A DNA stretch of 64,000 nucleotides from Enterobacter cloacae complex sp. R_G8 (GCF_024599795.1 NZ_CP102246.1:4526001-4590000); one strand, 5' to 3'; counted from the first letter of the stretch, positions 17,654 to 27,851 are shown. Numbers and translations: made by a program. The notes: a model not told the origin generated them from the sequence alone.

Positions 17654-18376
17654 TCAGTCCAGCTCAGACACCGCCAGCCGAATCACCCTCGCCGCCTTCT
17701 GCTCCGGCAGCGCCAGCACCTTTGCCCACATCTCCTGCACCATATCGCAGGAGAGCTTCTCTTTGCCCACCGCCTTCTCCGGTGTCTGCAGCAGCTGGAT
17801 GTCCTCACCGTACTTATCGGCAAGTTCCTTCATAATCGGCCGCACATCTTCGACTGCCGCCTCGCGCTCGGCCTGGGTCACGGTGTGGCGGTTTTTGCCG
17901 TAGGCCGCGCGCATCATGTCGGCGTCGGCCTGCATGCGCCGGGCCATCAGGTCTTTATCCAGCATGCGCATCGGGTTGATGCCGCCCTTCACCATCGGGT
18001 AGAGGAAGCGGAAACAGGCGTCGTCGCTCACCTTTTGGATGGCGGCGGTCTGTTCCATGTTGATGGTCATGTAGTTCACCACGTTGGCGTCCGGGGCGTT
18101 TTGCAGGCGCGTCATCTGCAGATGCAGGATCTGCGGCTGGATGGTGTCGATAATCTGCTGCTCCGGCTCGCCCGCTTTTTGCAGGGCGGCCATCTGGTCG
18201 AGGATGCGCTGATGCAGCGCGGGCTCCTGCTCCTTAATCACCTGCCAGGCGGGCATCGCGTTAAGGGCGTTATCCATCTGTCGTTCCGGGGCGCGCTGCC
18301 TGTCGAAAAACACCCAGAACGCCACGGCGGCAGCCGCAATGACGACAATCACAATACGGGTCCACGTTTTATTCAT
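17654..18376 (-). CDS. Unknown membrane-anchored protein
   Basis: A 240-residue protein with an N-terminal transmembrane segment (residues about 7-24, TRIVIVVIAAAAVAFWVFF) and a mostly helical, periplasmic-looking remainder rich in Met, Gln and Glu. I do not recognise a domain. It follows miaE on the same strand with a 30-base gap and may be its operon partner. Base composition is that of the core. Confidence 0.7.
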   Translation of the reverse strand: MNKTWTRIVIVVIAAAAVAFWVFFDRQRAPERQMDNALNAMPAWQVIKEQEPALHQRILDQMAALQKAGEPEQQIIDTIQPQILHLQMTRLQNAPDANVVNYMTINMEQTAAIQKVSDDACFRFLYPMVKGGINPMRMLDKDLMARRMQADADMMRAAYGKNRHTVTQAEREAAVEDVRPIMKELADKYGEDIQLLQTPEKAVGKEKLSCDMVQEMWAKVLALPEQKAARVIRLAVSELD

Positions 18377-18406
18377 CTCGCATCCTTATCCTTGAGTTAT
18401 GCCGGT

Positions 18407-19165
18407 TTACACCGGCACGCCGCTGTGGAAGCGAAACTCGTTGTCCGGTGTCGAGATAAGTGTGGCTTCAATTTCGCCAAAAAGCTTTATGCGCGGTGAG
18501 ATATCGTCGTCGCTCACCTGCTGGGCCAGCGTCAGGTAGTCCTGATAGTGGCGCGCTTCCGAGCGCAGCAGCGAGAGATAGAACTTCTGCAGGTCGTCGT
18601 CAAGGAACGGGGCCAGCGCGGCGAAGCGTTCGCAGGAGCGGGCTTCGATGTAGGCGCCGCAGATGAGCTTGTCGATCAGCGTCAGCGGCTCGTGGGTGCG
18701 CACTTCCTTCAGCATCCCTTTGGCGTAGCGGCTGGCGGTGATTTTGACGTAGGGAATGTCGCGGGCCAGCATCGCCTCGCGCACCTGCCAGAAGTGGTGC
18801 AGCTCCTCTTTAATCAGCAGCACCATCCTGTCGATGAGCGCCTGGCCCCACGGGTCGTCGGTTTTGGGCATCACGCTTTTGCCAATCTGCCTGTGCAGGG
18901 CGATGAAGTCCGGCTCCGGGCCGTCGCGGAAGGTGAACTGCTCGTAAGGTTTGAGCCACTCGAGCAGCGCGTCGGCACCGCTTTCGTCGGCGACGTATTT
19001 ACGCACCAGCAGCAGCGCGGTCTGGGCGGCCTTGAGCTCGCACACCATGTGGTCGGTGAGCAGCAGCGGCAGGTTCGCCGGGTCGCGGGCTTTATCAATC
19101 CATGCTTGCGGGGTCGGGCACTGGAGGAAGTTGAGTACAGGGGCGAGTATCTGCGGGTAATCCAT
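18407..19165 (-). CDS. miaE: tRNA 2-methylthio-N6-isopentenyladenosine-37 hydroxylase MiaE
   Basis: A 252-residue di-iron ferritin-like hydroxylase. Iron-ligand style motifs are visible in IKEELHHFWQV (ExxH) and RSEARHYQDY (ExxH), with a further glutamate in AYIEARSCER. It converts ms2i6A37 to ms2io6A37 in tRNAs reading UNN codons, using O2. The start at 19165 (MDYPQILAPV) was chosen over a longer frame whose first 54 residues are low-complexity and overlap rraB. Salmonella has this gene; E. coli K-12 lacks it. Confidence 0.92.
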   Translation of the reverse strand: MDYPQILAPVLNFLQCPTPQAWIDKARDPANLPLLLTDHMVCELKAAQTALLLVRKYVADESGADALLEWLKPYEQFTFRDGPEPDFIALHRQIGKSVMPKTDDPWGQALIDRMVLLIKEELHHFWQVREAMLARDIPYVKITASRYAKGMLKEVRTHEPLTLIDKLICGAYIEARSCERFAALAPFLDDDLQKFYLSLLRSEARHYQDYLTLAQQVSDDDISPRIKLFGEIEATLISTPDNEFRFHSGVPV

Positions 19166-19211
19166 GGTTCTGCCTTGAAAAAGCGGTGGCGTGCGCCACC
19201 GCCTGAAACGC

Positions 19212-19637
19212 TTAGTGACGCACGCCGTCGTCGTCTTCGTCGATGTAATCTTCGTCGTCGCCTTCTTCGCCGTCTTCACCGTTCGGATCTTCGAAGTAGG
19301 TTCCCCAGCCGTCGTATTCCACTTCAAACTTCTCGGCCAGGTTCATCAGCTGTTCGACCTGCGCGTCGATCAGCTCCGCCTTCAGCGCGCCTTCGCTCAG
19401 GATGTCGCAGCAGATGACGGTATCGCCCTCTTCCACTTCCAGCTCTTCCGGCTCGGTCACTTCGTAACCCAGTTTAAAAGCTTCCACCGCCATTTTTTCC
19501 AGCGCGTCGAAATCATCCGCAGAGAAATGGTGCTCGATGGTGTACAGCGCGTCCGGATCGCTACCGTCTTCCAGCAGCTCTTCAATAATCAGACGCGTCT
19601 CTTCGCGTTGTTCTTCCAGGTGTTCCGGGTTTGCCAT
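19212..19637 (-). CDS. rraB: Ribonuclease E inhibitor RraB
   Basis: A 141-residue acidic protein ([20 protein letters not shown]...) ending in a poly-acidic tail (about residues 118-139). RraB binds the C-terminal half of RNase E and modulates mRNA decay. It is divergent from argI, as in E. coli and Salmonella, which anchors this stretch to the core chromosome. The strongly acidic tail is typical of the family. Confidence 0.95.
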   Translation of the reverse strand: MANPEHLEEQREETRLIIEELLEDGSDPDALYTIEHHFSADDFDALEKMAVEAFKLGYEVTEPEELEVEEGDTVICCDILSEGALKAELIDAQVEQLMNLAEKFEVEYDGWGTYFEDPNGEDGEEGDDEDYIDEDDDGVRH

Positions 19638-19735
19638 GGCTCATTCCTCTTTAAAGTGCGGCAGATACTTCTATTTTCACACACGGACGTGTTTGCCTCC
19701 ACCTTTGTGAGAAAGATTTGTTAAACGGGGTTGCA

Positions 19736-19774
19736 AATGAATAATTACACATATAAAGTGAATTTTAATTCAAT
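19736..19774 (+). promoter_or_regulatory. Tandem ARG boxes upstream of argI
   Basis: Two 18-bp sites, AATGAATAATTACACAT-type (19736-19753) and AGTGAATTTTAATTCAAT (19757-19774), are separated by 3 bp. The second is a near-perfect TGAAT-N4-ATTCA operator. This is the normal ArgR hexamer site arrangement and predicts repression of argI by arginine. Confidence 0.85.
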
Positions 19775-19801
19775 AAGTGGCGTTCGCCATGTGAGGATAA
19801 A

Positions 19802-20806
19802 ATGTCTGATCTGTACAAGAAACACTTTCTGAAATTGCTCGACTTTACCCCTGCACAGTTCACTTCTCTGCTGACTCTTGCCGCACAGCTCAAAGCCGAT
19901 AAAAAAAATGGCAAGGAAGTACAAAAACTTACTGGCAAAAACATCGCGCTCATCTTCGAAAAAGACTCAACCCGTACACGATGCTCTTTCGAAGTTGCCG
20001 CATTTGACCAAGGCGCGCGCGTCACCTATTTAGGGCCGAGCGGCAGCCAGATTGGGCATAAAGAGTCAATTAAGGACACCGCGCGCGTGCTTGGGCGGAT
20101 GTACGACGGCATTCAGTATCGCGGTCACGGCCAGGAAGTGGTCGAGACGCTGGCGCAGTACGCGGGCGTGCCGGTATGGAACGGGCTGACCAACGAGTTC
20201 CACCCAACGCAGCTGCTGGCGGACCTGCTGACCATGCAGGAGCACCTGCCGGGCAAGGCGTTTAACGAGATGACGCTGGTCTACGCGGGCGACGCGCGCA
20301 ACAACATGGGCAACTCAATGCTGGAAGCAGCGGCGCTGACCGGGCTGCATCTGCGCCTGGTGGCCCCGAAAGCCTGCTGGCCGGAAGAGAGCCTGGTGGC
20401 GGAGTGCAGCGCGCTGGCCCAGAAGCACGGCGGGAAGATCACCCTGACGGAAGACGTGGCGGCAGGCGTGAAGGGTGCGGACTTTATCTATACTGACGTA
20501 TGGGTGTCGATGGGTGAAGCCAAAGAGAAGTGGGCGGAGCGGATTGCGCTGCTGCGTGGGTATCAGGTAAACGCACAGATGATGGCGCTCACCGGCAACC
20601 CGGACGTGAAGTTCCTGCACTGTCTGCCGGCGTTCCATGACGACCAGACCACGCTCGGCAAGCAGATGGCGAAGGAGTTCGACCTGCATGGCGGGATGGA
20701 AGTGACGGACGAGGTGTTTGAGTCGGCGGCGAGCATCGTGTTTGACCAGGCGGAAAACCGGATGCATACGATTAAGGCGGTGATGGTGGCGACGCTTGGG
20801 GGTTGA
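19802..20806 (+). CDS. argI: Ornithine carbamoyltransferase, anabolic
   Basis: A 334-residue OTCase making citrulline from ornithine and carbamoyl phosphate. The carbamoyl-phosphate site is STRTRCSFE (about residues 56-64), with HPTQLLADL in the middle and the ornithine/catalytic [11 protein letters not shown] near 273. It is preceded by paired ARG boxes and by divergent rraB, so it is the ancestral biosynthetic copy. A second, catabolic OTCase lies at 31428. Downstream neighbours are the xynR-yag block instead of tabA directly. Confidence 0.96.
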   Translation: MSDLYKKHFLKLLDFTPAQFTSLLTLAAQLKADKKNGKEVQKLTGKNIALIFEKDSTRTRCSFEVAAFDQGARVTYLGPSGSQIGHKESIKDTARVLGRMYDGIQYRGHGQEVVETLAQYAGVPVWNGLTNEFHPTQLLADLLTMQEHLPGKAFNEMTLVYAGDARNNMGNSMLEAAALTGLHLRLVAPKACWPEESLVAECSALAQKHGGKITLTEDVAAGVKGADFIYTDVWVSMGEAKEKWAERIALLRGYQVNAQMMALTGNPDVKFLHCLPAFHDDQTTLGKQMAKEFDLHGGMEVTDEVFESAASIVFDQAENRMHTIKAVMVATLGG

Positions 20807-20828
20807 TTGGATCCTCTGCGCGCTGGTG

Positions 20829-20861
20829 CCCTCACCCCGGCCCTCTCCCACAGGGAGAGGG
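20829..20861. repeat. GC-rich palindromic intergenic repeat, copy 1 (partial)
   Basis: CCCTCACCCCGGCCCTCTCCC-aca-GGGAGAGGG: the inner CCCTCTCCC/GGGAGAGGG stem plus one outer arm. It lies after argI and probably serves as terminator or REP-like element. The same family recurs at 27987, 31343, 38146, 40717, 50563, 54230 and 62838. Confidence 0.85.
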
Positions 20862-20944
20862 AGCAAAACGGCTCTGCTTCATTGATTTTTCACCCCGAAA
20901 AAGGTACGTTTTCGCCTTAATTCCAGCGTGGACATGCCAGCATT

Positions 20945-21703
20945 ATGCCGATTATTCAGTCTGTTGAACGTGCGTTGCAGATCCTCGACCTGTTCAACGA
21001 GCAGGCCACCGAGCTTAAGATCACCGACATCAGCAAACTGATGGGGCTGAGCAAGAGTACCCTCCACTCGCTGCTAAAAACCCTGCAGCTTCACGGCTAT
21101 ATCGATCAGAACCCGGAGAACGGCAAGTATCGCCTCGGCATGAAGCTGGTCGAGCGCGGTCATTTCGTCGTGGGCTCCATCGATATTCGGCAGAAGGCGA
21201 AAGGCTGGCTGACGGAGCTTTCCCGGCTGACCGGGCAGACCACCCATCTGGGGATCCTGGACGGGCGTGAAGGGGTTTATATCGAGAAGATTGAAGGCAA
21301 GCTGGCCGCCATCGCCTATTCGCGCATTGGCCGCCGTCTGCCGGTTCACGCCACCGCCATCGGCAAGGTGTTGATTGCCTGGCTGGGCGAGACCGAACTG
21401 AACGCCCTGCTGGAGGGCTATCAGTACACCACCTATACCCCTTCCACCCTCGCCTCTCGCGAAGCCTTAATGGCCGCCCTGGCGCAGACCCGCGAGCAGG
21501 GATACGCCCTGGATAGCGAAGAGAACGAGCAGGGCGTGCGCTGCGTGGCGGTGCCGGTGTGGAACCATGAATCCCGCGTGATTGCCGCCCTGAGCCTGTC
21601 GACGCTGACCTCCCGCGTGGACGACGAAGAGCTGGCTGATTTCCGCGAGCAGCTTCAGCAGGCCGGGCTCCAGCTCTCACGCGCGCTGGGCTACCCGACC
21701 TGA
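20945..21703 (+). CDS. yagI: IclR-family regulator, XynR/YagI orthologue
   Basis: A 252-residue IclR protein: N-terminal winged helix (SVERALQILDLFNEQ...ITDISKLMGLSKSTLHSLLKTL, residues 5-50) and a C-terminal effector domain (about 75-250) with GRRLPVHATAIGKV and the ALSLSTLTSR end. E. coli YagI is XynR, a repressor of the adjacent yagEFGH genes that responds to xylonate. It converges with yagH, 4 bases apart, in the same arrangement as E. coli. A candidate operator is at 27852-27868. Confidence 0.88.
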   Translation: MPIIQSVERALQILDLFNEQATELKITDISKLMGLSKSTLHSLLKTLQLHGYIDQNPENGKYRLGMKLVERGHFVVGSIDIRQKAKGWLTELSRLTGQTTHLGILDGREGVYIEKIEGKLAAIAYSRIGRRLPVHATAIGKVLIAWLGETELNALLEGYQYTTYTPSTLASREALMAALAQTREQGYALDSEENEQGVRCVAVPVWNHESRVIAALSLSTLTSRVDDEELADFREQLQQAGLQLSRALGYPT

Positions 21704-21707
21704 GCCG

Positions 21708-23318
21708 TTATGCCGGCTCGTAGGTGAAGTAGTCGAAGTCCGCGTGGCAGCCGTCGCCGCTGATGTCCTCGCAGTGCAGCCCCACAAACGCGCCGGTGAA
21801 GAAGCCGCGCCCGCCGATGTAGTCGTCCGACAGTTTCCACGCCTCATACGTTACCGGCACGGTGTGCCACGTCTCGCCGTCGAACGAGTAGCTGTAGCGG
21901 TAAACCAGCGTATCCACGTCCACCCGCAGCCAGACGCTCTCCGCACTCTCCGGTACCGGAATGGGCTGCTCGTGCAGCGGCCATGACGGTACGTTGTGGT
22001 CGAGCTGGATCACCTTGATGGTTCTCCCCTGCCCCTCCTCGTAGTCCACAAAGCAGTAGCTCCAGTTTTTGCTGTTGTAGTAGCAGGTCAGCCCCGCGCT
22101 CTGCTGGAAGTGGACCGGCGAGAACTGCATCCGCGTCTCCGCCCGGAAGACGAAGTGCTGCCAGCGGCGCGCCACGGTCGACTGGGTAAAGGTCGAGTTG
22201 AGCGAGTCGTTGCCGTAGAGCCGTAAGTAGCCGGGCCGCGCGGTGAGCGAGCCGAGGGTGTCGTCGAACGGGATGCGCAGGGTCTGCAGTTCCGGGTCAA
22301 GCGTGCTGCCGTCGAAGTCCTCCCGCCAGTTGCCCTGAATGGATGCAGGCTGTTCAGCCACCTGCGGGCCTTTTACGGTCAGCTGCGCGTGCTTGCCGCC
22401 TTCTACGTATGGCCAGCCGTCGTGCCATTCAATGCGGGCGATACCGGTTTCGCGCCCCAGCGGACAGTAGCCGCGTCCGCCGGAGGCCAGCAGCGGCACG
22501 CCGGGCAGGCGCAGCGGGCGACTGGTGAGGTAGGCCATGTACCACTCCCCGGTGTGGGTCTGCAGCAGCGAGCCGTGGCCACTCTTCTGCAGCGGGTTCT
22601 CCGGCAGGTGCCAGCTGGTCATCATCATCACCTCCGGGTGCAGCTCGTACGGCCCGTCGATATTTTTGGAACGCAGCACCACGACGGCGTGCTCGTAGCT
22701 GGTGCCGCCTTCGGCGACCATCAGGTAGTACCATCCCGCATGGCGATAGAGGTGCGCGCCTTCGGTGTAGCAGAGCGGCGTGCCGGTAAACAGGGTTTTG
22801 CGCTCCGGTGAGAGCGTGCCGGTCTGCGGGTCAAACGCCTGCATCACAATGGTGTTGTGCGGGTTGCTGTGGTGGCGCGGCCCCCACGGGCGGTAGAGGT
22901 AGTACTTGCGGCCATCGTCGTCGTGGAACAGGGACGGGTCAAACCCGCCGTTGCCCATCGGGATCGGCTCGCTCCATGGCCCCTCGATGGAGGGCGCGGT
23001 AACGAGAAAGTTACGACCGTTTTTCCACGGCGAGTCGACAATCTTCACGTCGGTGTAGAGCAGCCAGAATTTGCCGTCAGCGTAGCTCAGGCACGGCGCC
23101 CAGATGCCGCCGGAGTCCGGGTTGCCTTTCATGTCCAGCATCGACACGCGGTCCAGCGGCGTACTGACCAGCGACCAGTTTTTCAGATCGCGGGAGTGAT
23201 AGATGCGCACGCCGGGGAACCACTCGAAGGTCGAGGTGGCGATGTAGTAGTCCTCGCCCTGGCGGCACAGGGACGGGTCCGGGTTGAAGCCGGTGAGTAT
23301 CGGGTTAGTGATTTGCAT
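21708..23318 (-). CDS. yagH: GH43 beta-xylosidase
   Basis: A 536-residue cytoplasmic glycoside hydrolase of family 43 (subfamily 11 type). The five-blade propeller has base D14 (GFNPDPS), the pKa modulator aspartate in GGFDPSLF (about 127) and general acid glutamate in CYTEGAHLY (about 187). A C-terminal beta-sandwich (about 320-536) closes the site. It releases xylose or arabinose from short oligosaccharides imported by the YagG-type transporter encoded next to it. The end is only 4 bases from yagI. Confidence 0.93.
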   Translation of the reverse strand: MQITNPILTGFNPDPSLCRQGEDYYIATSTFEWFPGVRIYHSRDLKNWSLVSTPLDRVSMLDMKGNPDSGGIWAPCLSYADGKFWLLYTDVKIVDSPWKNGRNFLVTAPSIEGPWSEPIPMGNGGFDPSLFHDDDGRKYYLYRPWGPRHHSNPHNTIVMQAFDPQTGTLSPERKTLFTGTPLCYTEGAHLYRHAGWYYLMVAEGGTSYEHAVVVLRSKNIDGPYELHPEVMMMTSWHLPENPLQKSGHGSLLQTHTGEWYMAYLTSRPLRLPGVPLLASGGRGYCPLGRETGIARIEWHDGWPYVEGGKHAQLTVKGPQVAEQPASIQGNWREDFDGSTLDPELQTLRIPFDDTLGSLTARPGYLRLYGNDSLNSTFTQSTVARRWQHFVFRAETRMQFSPVHFQQSAGLTCYYNSKNWSYCFVDYEEGQGRTIKVIQLDHNVPSWPLHEQPIPVPESAESVWLRVDVDTLVYRYSYSFDGETWHTVPVTYEAWKLSDDYIGGRGFFTGAFVGLHCEDISGDGCHADFDYFTYEPA

Positions 23319-23329
23319 AGTGCCTCCGG

Positions 23330-24715
23330 TTAATGGGATGCGGCTGTCGCGGCGTCGGGAACGACCTCGCCCTGCGCCGCGCGGTGCTTGATCAGCTGCT
23401 GGCTGATGGCCTCCACGCGGGCGTCGGTGAGCTTATAAAACGACAGCATGATGAACATGCCCGCGTAGAGCACCACGGGCACCACGCAGAACAGAATTTT
23501 GATGGTGGTAAGCACCTCGACCGGCTGCACGCTGCTGCTGGCGGAGTAGTTGACATACGCCAGGATCCAGCCCACCACCGCCCCGCCAATTGCCAGGCCA
23601 ATCTTCAGGCTGAACAGATAGGTGGAGAACACCAGCCCGTCGAGGCGTCGCCCGCTGCGGCTTTCTTCGTAATCCACCACGTCAGAGGCCATCAGCCACT
23701 GCAGCGGCGTGGTGGTGTTAAAGACAAACAGGAACAGGATGTTGAGGGCGAAAATCAGGGCGATATGCTCCGCCGGGGTGACGAAAATCAGCAGGCTGAT
23801 CAGCGAGTAGGCGACGATGATCCACTTGAAGGCGGTAACGCGGTCGAAGCGCCCCAGCAGTCGGGAGGAGCAGAGCGAGCCGAACATGGTGGCGAGACTG
23901 CCGTAGAGTAAAAACTGGGTCGCCATCTCCGGGTGATCCATCACGTATTTGACGAAGTAGAGCGTCGCCCCACCGCGCACCACGTTGGAGCAGGTCGCCA
24001 TCATCTTGAACGCGCACATGATCCGCCATTGTCCGTTGCCCAGCAGCAGCTTAAGGTCTTTCGCCACCGACGAGCCCGGCTGCACCTCAAAGGTGTAGCG
24101 CTCTTTGGTGGTGAAGAAGCAGACGTAGAGCAGCACCACGCCGGTCAGCCCCAGCACGCACATGGCGCCGAAATAGCCCACCTGCTCGTCCCCTTTGCCG
24201 ATGATGCTGACCAGCGGCAGCGCGATGCCGCTAATGGCAAGCGAGCCCGCCGCCGCCAGGAAGAAACGCCACGACTGAAGGGCGTGACGCTCTTTCGGGT
24301 CGGCGGTAATGACGCCCGGCATGGCGCAATACGGCACGTTAACGAAGGTATAAACCAGGGTCAGGAGAATGTAGGTCACGCAGGCGTAGATGATTTTGCC
24401 CTGCGCGGAGAAATCCGGCGTGTAGAAGGTCAGCATGCAGACGATGCCAAACGGGATCGCCCCCCACAGCAGGAACGGGCGGAACTGACCGTAGCGCGTA
24501 CGGGTGCGGTCCACCAGCAGCCCCATCAGCGGGTCGGTCACGGCGTCGAGCACGCGGGAGACCAAAAACAGCGTGCCCATAATGCCCGCCGACAGGCCAA
24601 ACACGTCGGTATAAAAGTAGGCCAGCAGGAACATGGTGGCCTGCCAGACAAAGCCGCAGGCGGTGTCACCCAGTCCGTAGCCAATTTTATCTTTCATGGT
24701 TAATTGCATCATCAT
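23330..24715 (-). CDS. yagG: GPH-family sugar:cation symporter (xyloside transporter)
   Basis: A 461-residue twelve-helix transporter of the glycoside-pentoside-hexuronide family (MelB-like), with the conserved DRTRTRYGQFRPFLLWG loop after helix 2. Three consecutive ATG codons (24715, 24712, 24709) follow AAAGG; the first is used here, but E. coli YagG is annotated from the last. It would import xylo-oligosaccharides for the xylosidase. From memory the sequence is strikingly close to E. coli YagG. The 220 bases to yagF (24716-24936) show no gene and probably hold a promoter. Confidence 0.92.
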   Translation of the reverse strand: MMMQLTMKDKIGYGLGDTACGFVWQATMFLLAYFYTDVFGLSAGIMGTLFLVSRVLDAVTDPLMGLLVDRTRTRYGQFRPFLLWGAIPFGIVCMLTFYTPDFSAQGKIIYACVTYILLTLVYTFVNVPYCAMPGVITADPKERHALQSWRFFLAAAGSLAISGIALPLVSIIGKGDEQVGYFGAMCVLGLTGVVLLYVCFFTTKERYTFEVQPGSSVAKDLKLLLGNGQWRIMCAFKMMATCSNVVRGGATLYFVKYVMDHPEMATQFLLYGSLATMFGSLCSSRLLGRFDRVTAFKWIIVAYSLISLLIFVTPAEHIALIFALNILFLFVFNTTTPLQWLMASDVVDYEESRSGRRLDGLVFSTYLFSLKIGLAIGGAVVGWILAYVNYSASSSVQPVEVLTTIKILFCVVPVVLYAGMFIMLSFYKLTDARVEAISQQLIKHRAAQGEVVPDAATAASH

Positions 24716-24936
24716 CGCACCTTTATTTTCGTATGCTGATTTCACAACATCGTGTTAATGGAGTGTAATGAGCTGTTCAATTAACCAGCAATGGTCATAT
24801 CTTATTTCCGAATTACGATATTTTGCTTTTGTGACGCCAACGATATATCACAACACATTGTTTATATTGATAAATTTAAGATACGCAAAAACCGTCCACG
24901 GAATATTTCCCGTAGACGGTATCGCTCAGAAAATTA

Positions 24937-26904
24937 TTAAAGTCCGAGTGCTTTTTTACCGGCGTTAATTACCTCGATAATTTTATCGGTGTCATAAATG
25001 CAGCCTTTCCAGGTGCCGCCGCTCACCGACTGCAATGCCGCCCACAGGCGGGTATCGTCCGGCAAAAAGTCGTGAGCGTGCAGGTCCGGGTGCGTCTGCC
25101 TGACTGCCAGCTCGCGCGCCCCCTCTTCCGGCGTCAGCAGGTTGTCCGCCGTGCCGATAAAGTTCACACTGCCCGTCAGGGTCAGGCGGTCCACGGCAAT
25201 CTCGATGATGTCGTTGTCGCGCAGCTTGCCAATCGGCCCGCCCGCCAGCGCCTCCGGCGACACGTGGCCGAAGCAGGCGCCCGTCGACACGCCCGAGAAG
25301 CGCGCATCGGTGATTAACGACACCGTTTTGCCCCACGAGATGTGTTTGAGCGCAGAGGTGAGCTGGTAGGTCTCTTCCATGCCGGTACCGGACGGCCCGC
25401 CGCCGATCACCACCATGATATCGCCCTGTTTAATCTCTTCCTGCTTGATGGCCTTAATGGCCTGTGCTTCCGAGACAAACACCCTCGCCCGGCCGGTATG
25501 ACGGTAAACACCATCGGCACCCACCACCGACGGGTCAATGGCCGTGGCCTTGATCACCGATCCTTCCGGCGCGATGTTGCCCGTCGGGAAGCAGACCGTC
25601 GAGGTCAGCCCTTTCGCTTTTGCCTTCTCGGGCGGCAGGATCACGTCATCCGGATCCACGCCGTCCTGCTCGCGCAGGCACTGGCGGAAGCGCGCCCGCC
25701 GTTCGGAGGCCTGCCACCAGTCGAGGTTCTCGCCCACCGTCTGGCCGGTGACGGTCATCGCATCCAGGTGCAGCAGGCCGAGATCGCGCAGATGGAGCAT
25801 CACCTCCGGCACGCCGCCCGCGAGGAACGCGCGCACGGTCGGGTGGTAGTCCGGGCCGTTGGGCAGCACGCTTACCAGGCGAGGCACCCTGCGGTTGACG
25901 CGCGTCCAGTGTTCAACGTCCGGAATAGTACAGCCCGCCGCGTGGGCGATGGCCGGGATGTGCAGCAGTAAATTGGTGGAGCCGCCGAACGCCGCGTGGA
26001 TCACCATGGCGTTTTCGATGGCTTTGTCGGTGAGGATATCGCGCGTGGCGATGCCGCGGTTATCCAGCTCGCTCACCGCCCGCGCCGACTGGCGGGCGAT
26101 CTCCAGCCACACCGCCTGCCCGGAAGGCGCCAGCGCGGAGTGCGGCAGCGCCAGACCCAGCGCTTCCGCGACCACCTGCGAGGTGCCCGCCGTGCCGAGA
26201 AACTGACACCCGCCGCCCGGCGAGGCGCAGGCGCGACAGCCCAGCTCGGCGGCCTCCTGCAGGGAGAGTTCATGGTTGGCGAAGCGCGCGCCTATGGTCT
26301 GCACCTTGCCCGCATCTTCCCCCACGGTGGGCGGCAGCGTCGCCCCGCCCGGTACCAGAATGGTCGGCAGATTGTGCATCGAGGCCAGCGCAATCATGGT
26401 GGCAGGCAGCCCTTTATCGCAGGTCGCCACGCCAATGACCGCCCGGCGCGTCGGCAGGGAGCGAATCAGACGACGAAATACGATCGCCGCGTCGTTGCGG
26501 TACGGCAGGGAATCAAACATGCCGTGCGTGCCCTGCGAGCGACCGTCGCACGGATCGCTGACGAAGGCCGCAAACGGGATCCCGCCGTTGCGGGTGATCT
26601 CCTTCGCCGCCGCCTGCATCTGCATGCCGATCTCCCAGTGCCCGGTGTGGTAGCCCAGCGCAACCGGGCGTCCGTCCCCGGCGCGGATGCCGCCCTGGGT
26701 GCCGATAATCAGCACCTCTTTGCCGGTCAGCTTGTTGGCGTCCCAGCCCATTCCGGCGTTCTGGGTCATGCCAAACAGATTGCCGCTGGGGGATTCCATC
26801 AGCATCTGCGGGGTCAGCGGCAGCGCGCCCTGCGGCCCCGCCGCATGGGTGATGACGGCATAAAACGCATCATCCTGCGGGGTGAAAATGTTCTCGATGG
26901 TCAT
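24937..26904 (-). CDS. yagF: D-xylonate dehydratase (IlvD/Edd family)
   Basis: A 655-residue IlvD/Edd family dehydratase of the YagF/YjhG type. Cluster-ligand cysteines are visible in SDPCDGR, ATCDKG and the [20 protein letters not shown] segment; [12 protein letters not shown] lies in the C-terminal domain. It converts D-xylonate to 2-keto-3-deoxy-xylonate. It is followed after 14 bases by the YagE aldolase on its promoter side, forming yagE-yagF. Identity with the E. coli proteins is clear; substrate is from that orthology. Confidence 0.92.
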   Translation of the reverse strand: MTIENIFTPQDDAFYAVITHAAGPQGALPLTPQMLMESPSGNLFGMTQNAGMGWDANKLTGKEVLIIGTQGGIRAGDGRPVALGYHTGHWEIGMQMQAAAKEITRNGGIPFAAFVSDPCDGRSQGTHGMFDSLPYRNDAAIVFRRLIRSLPTRRAVIGVATCDKGLPATMIALASMHNLPTILVPGGATLPPTVGEDAGKVQTIGARFANHELSLQEAAELGCRACASPGGGCQFLGTAGTSQVVAEALGLALPHSALAPSGQAVWLEIARQSARAVSELDNRGIATRDILTDKAIENAMVIHAAFGGSTNLLLHIPAIAHAAGCTIPDVEHWTRVNRRVPRLVSVLPNGPDYHPTVRAFLAGGVPEVMLHLRDLGLLHLDAMTVTGQTVGENLDWWQASERRARFRQCLREQDGVDPDDVILPPEKAKAKGLTSTVCFPTGNIAPEGSVIKATAIDPSVVGADGVYRHTGRARVFVSEAQAIKAIKQEEIKQGDIMVVIGGGPSGTGMEETYQLTSALKHISWGKTVSLITDARFSGVSTGACFGHVSPEALAGGPIGKLRDNDIIEIAVDRLTLTGSVNFIGTADNLLTPEEGARELAVRQTHPDLHAHDFLPDDTRLWAALQSVSGGTWKGCIYDTDKIIEVINAGKKALGL

Positions 26905-26918
26905 GGTTATCGTCCGGC

Positions 26919-27827
26919 TCAGCAGAGCTTGAGCTGTTGCAGCAGGGTTTTCAGCTGCGCCTTACGCGGCTCGTCCAGCGCAGAGGCGGGCGGCAGCACG
27001 TGGGTAGAAATCGGGCGGCCGCAGAGCACAATCGCCTCTTTAATGACGTTCACAAACGGCGTATCCAGCTGATACATCTGCGGTATTTGCAGTAAGGTCT
27101 GATGATACTCAGCCGCTTTCGCCACGTCTTTATCCCGCCAGGCTTTCAGAAGATTCACCGACACCTGCGGAGCAAAGTTGCCGCTGGCCGAGATCGCCCC
27201 GTCGCCGCCGAGCAGCAGGGTATTGAACAGATGATCGTCGTAGCCGCACAGCACGGTGAAGTGCGGATGGGCGGCTTTGACGGTGTGGATCATGCTGCGC
27301 AGATGGGCCACGGAGTCGATGGTGTCTTTGATGCCGACGATGTTGCTGCGCGAGTCGGCCAGGGTTTTCACCAGCGCCGGGGTTAGATCCTGCCCGGTCA
27401 GCGCCGGGAAGTTATAGAGGATCACCGGCAGCGTAACGCTGTCGGCCACCTGCTCGAAGTAGCGGATCAGGTTCGCTTCAGACACCTTCCAGTAGTAGGG
27501 GTTGATCACCACGATGCCGTCCGCCCCCGCCTGCTGGGCGTGCTGGCTCAGTTCAATGGTTTCCCGGGCGTTGGTGCCACCGGTGCCGATCAGCACCGGC
27601 ACACGACGATCGACGTGATCGATAGCAAAGCGGGCAATGGTTTTACGCTCTTCGGCGCTGAGCTGGGAGAACTCGCCGCCGCTGCCCAGGAAGAACAGGC
27701 CGTCAACGCCAGCCGCGATCAGATCGTCGATCAGCGCGGCGGTGCCCTGCTTATCAAGCTGGCCATCGGCGGTAAAAATGGTGGAGACAGGGGGAATGAT
27801 TCCCGTGAACAACGCGGACTGCGGCAT
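26919..27827 (-). CDS. yagE: 2-keto-3-deoxy-pentonate aldolase (DapA family)
   Basis: A 302-residue DHDPS/NAL-superfamily aldolase counted from the ATG at 27827 with AAGGAG upstream. It has GGEFSQL, the [10 protein letters not shown] loop, the catalytic tyrosine in [10 protein letters not shown] and the Schiff-base lysine in GIKDTIDS (about residue 174). E. coli YagE cleaves 2-keto-3-deoxy-xylonate to pyruvate and glycolaldehyde. It is the first gene of the yagE-F-G-H series and has a dyad operator just upstream. Confidence 0.93.
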   Translation of the reverse strand: MPQSALFTGIIPPVSTIFTADGQLDKQGTAALIDDLIAAGVDGLFFLGSGGEFSQLSAEERKTIARFAIDHVDRRVPVLIGTGGTNARETIELSQHAQQAGADGIVVINPYYWKVSEANLIRYFEQVADSVTLPVILYNFPALTGQDLTPALVKTLADSRSNIVGIKDTIDSVAHLRSMIHTVKAAHPHFTVLCGYDDHLFNTLLLGGDGAISASGNFAPQVSVNLLKAWRDKDVAKAAEYHQTLLQIPQMYQLDTPFVNVIKEAIVLCGRPISTHVLPPASALDEPRKAQLKTLLQQLKLC

Positions 27828-27851
27828 GAGATCTCCTTGCTGAATCAATTT

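Noticed and set aside
17630..19724. Long plus-strand open frames (up to 289 codons) opposite the 17654, miaE and rraB genes
   Set aside because: They are antisense to clear minus-strand genes in high-GC sequence, have His/Arg/Val-rich low-complexity translations and resemble no family.
24768..24968. 66-codon plus-strand frame between yagG and yagF
   Set aside because: No ribosome site, no recognisable protein, and it runs into the yagF 3' end.
25342..27072. Plus-strand frames of 209 and 358 codons across yagF
   Set aside because: Mirror frames of a well-recognised dehydratase; codon use and composition are those of antisense shadows.
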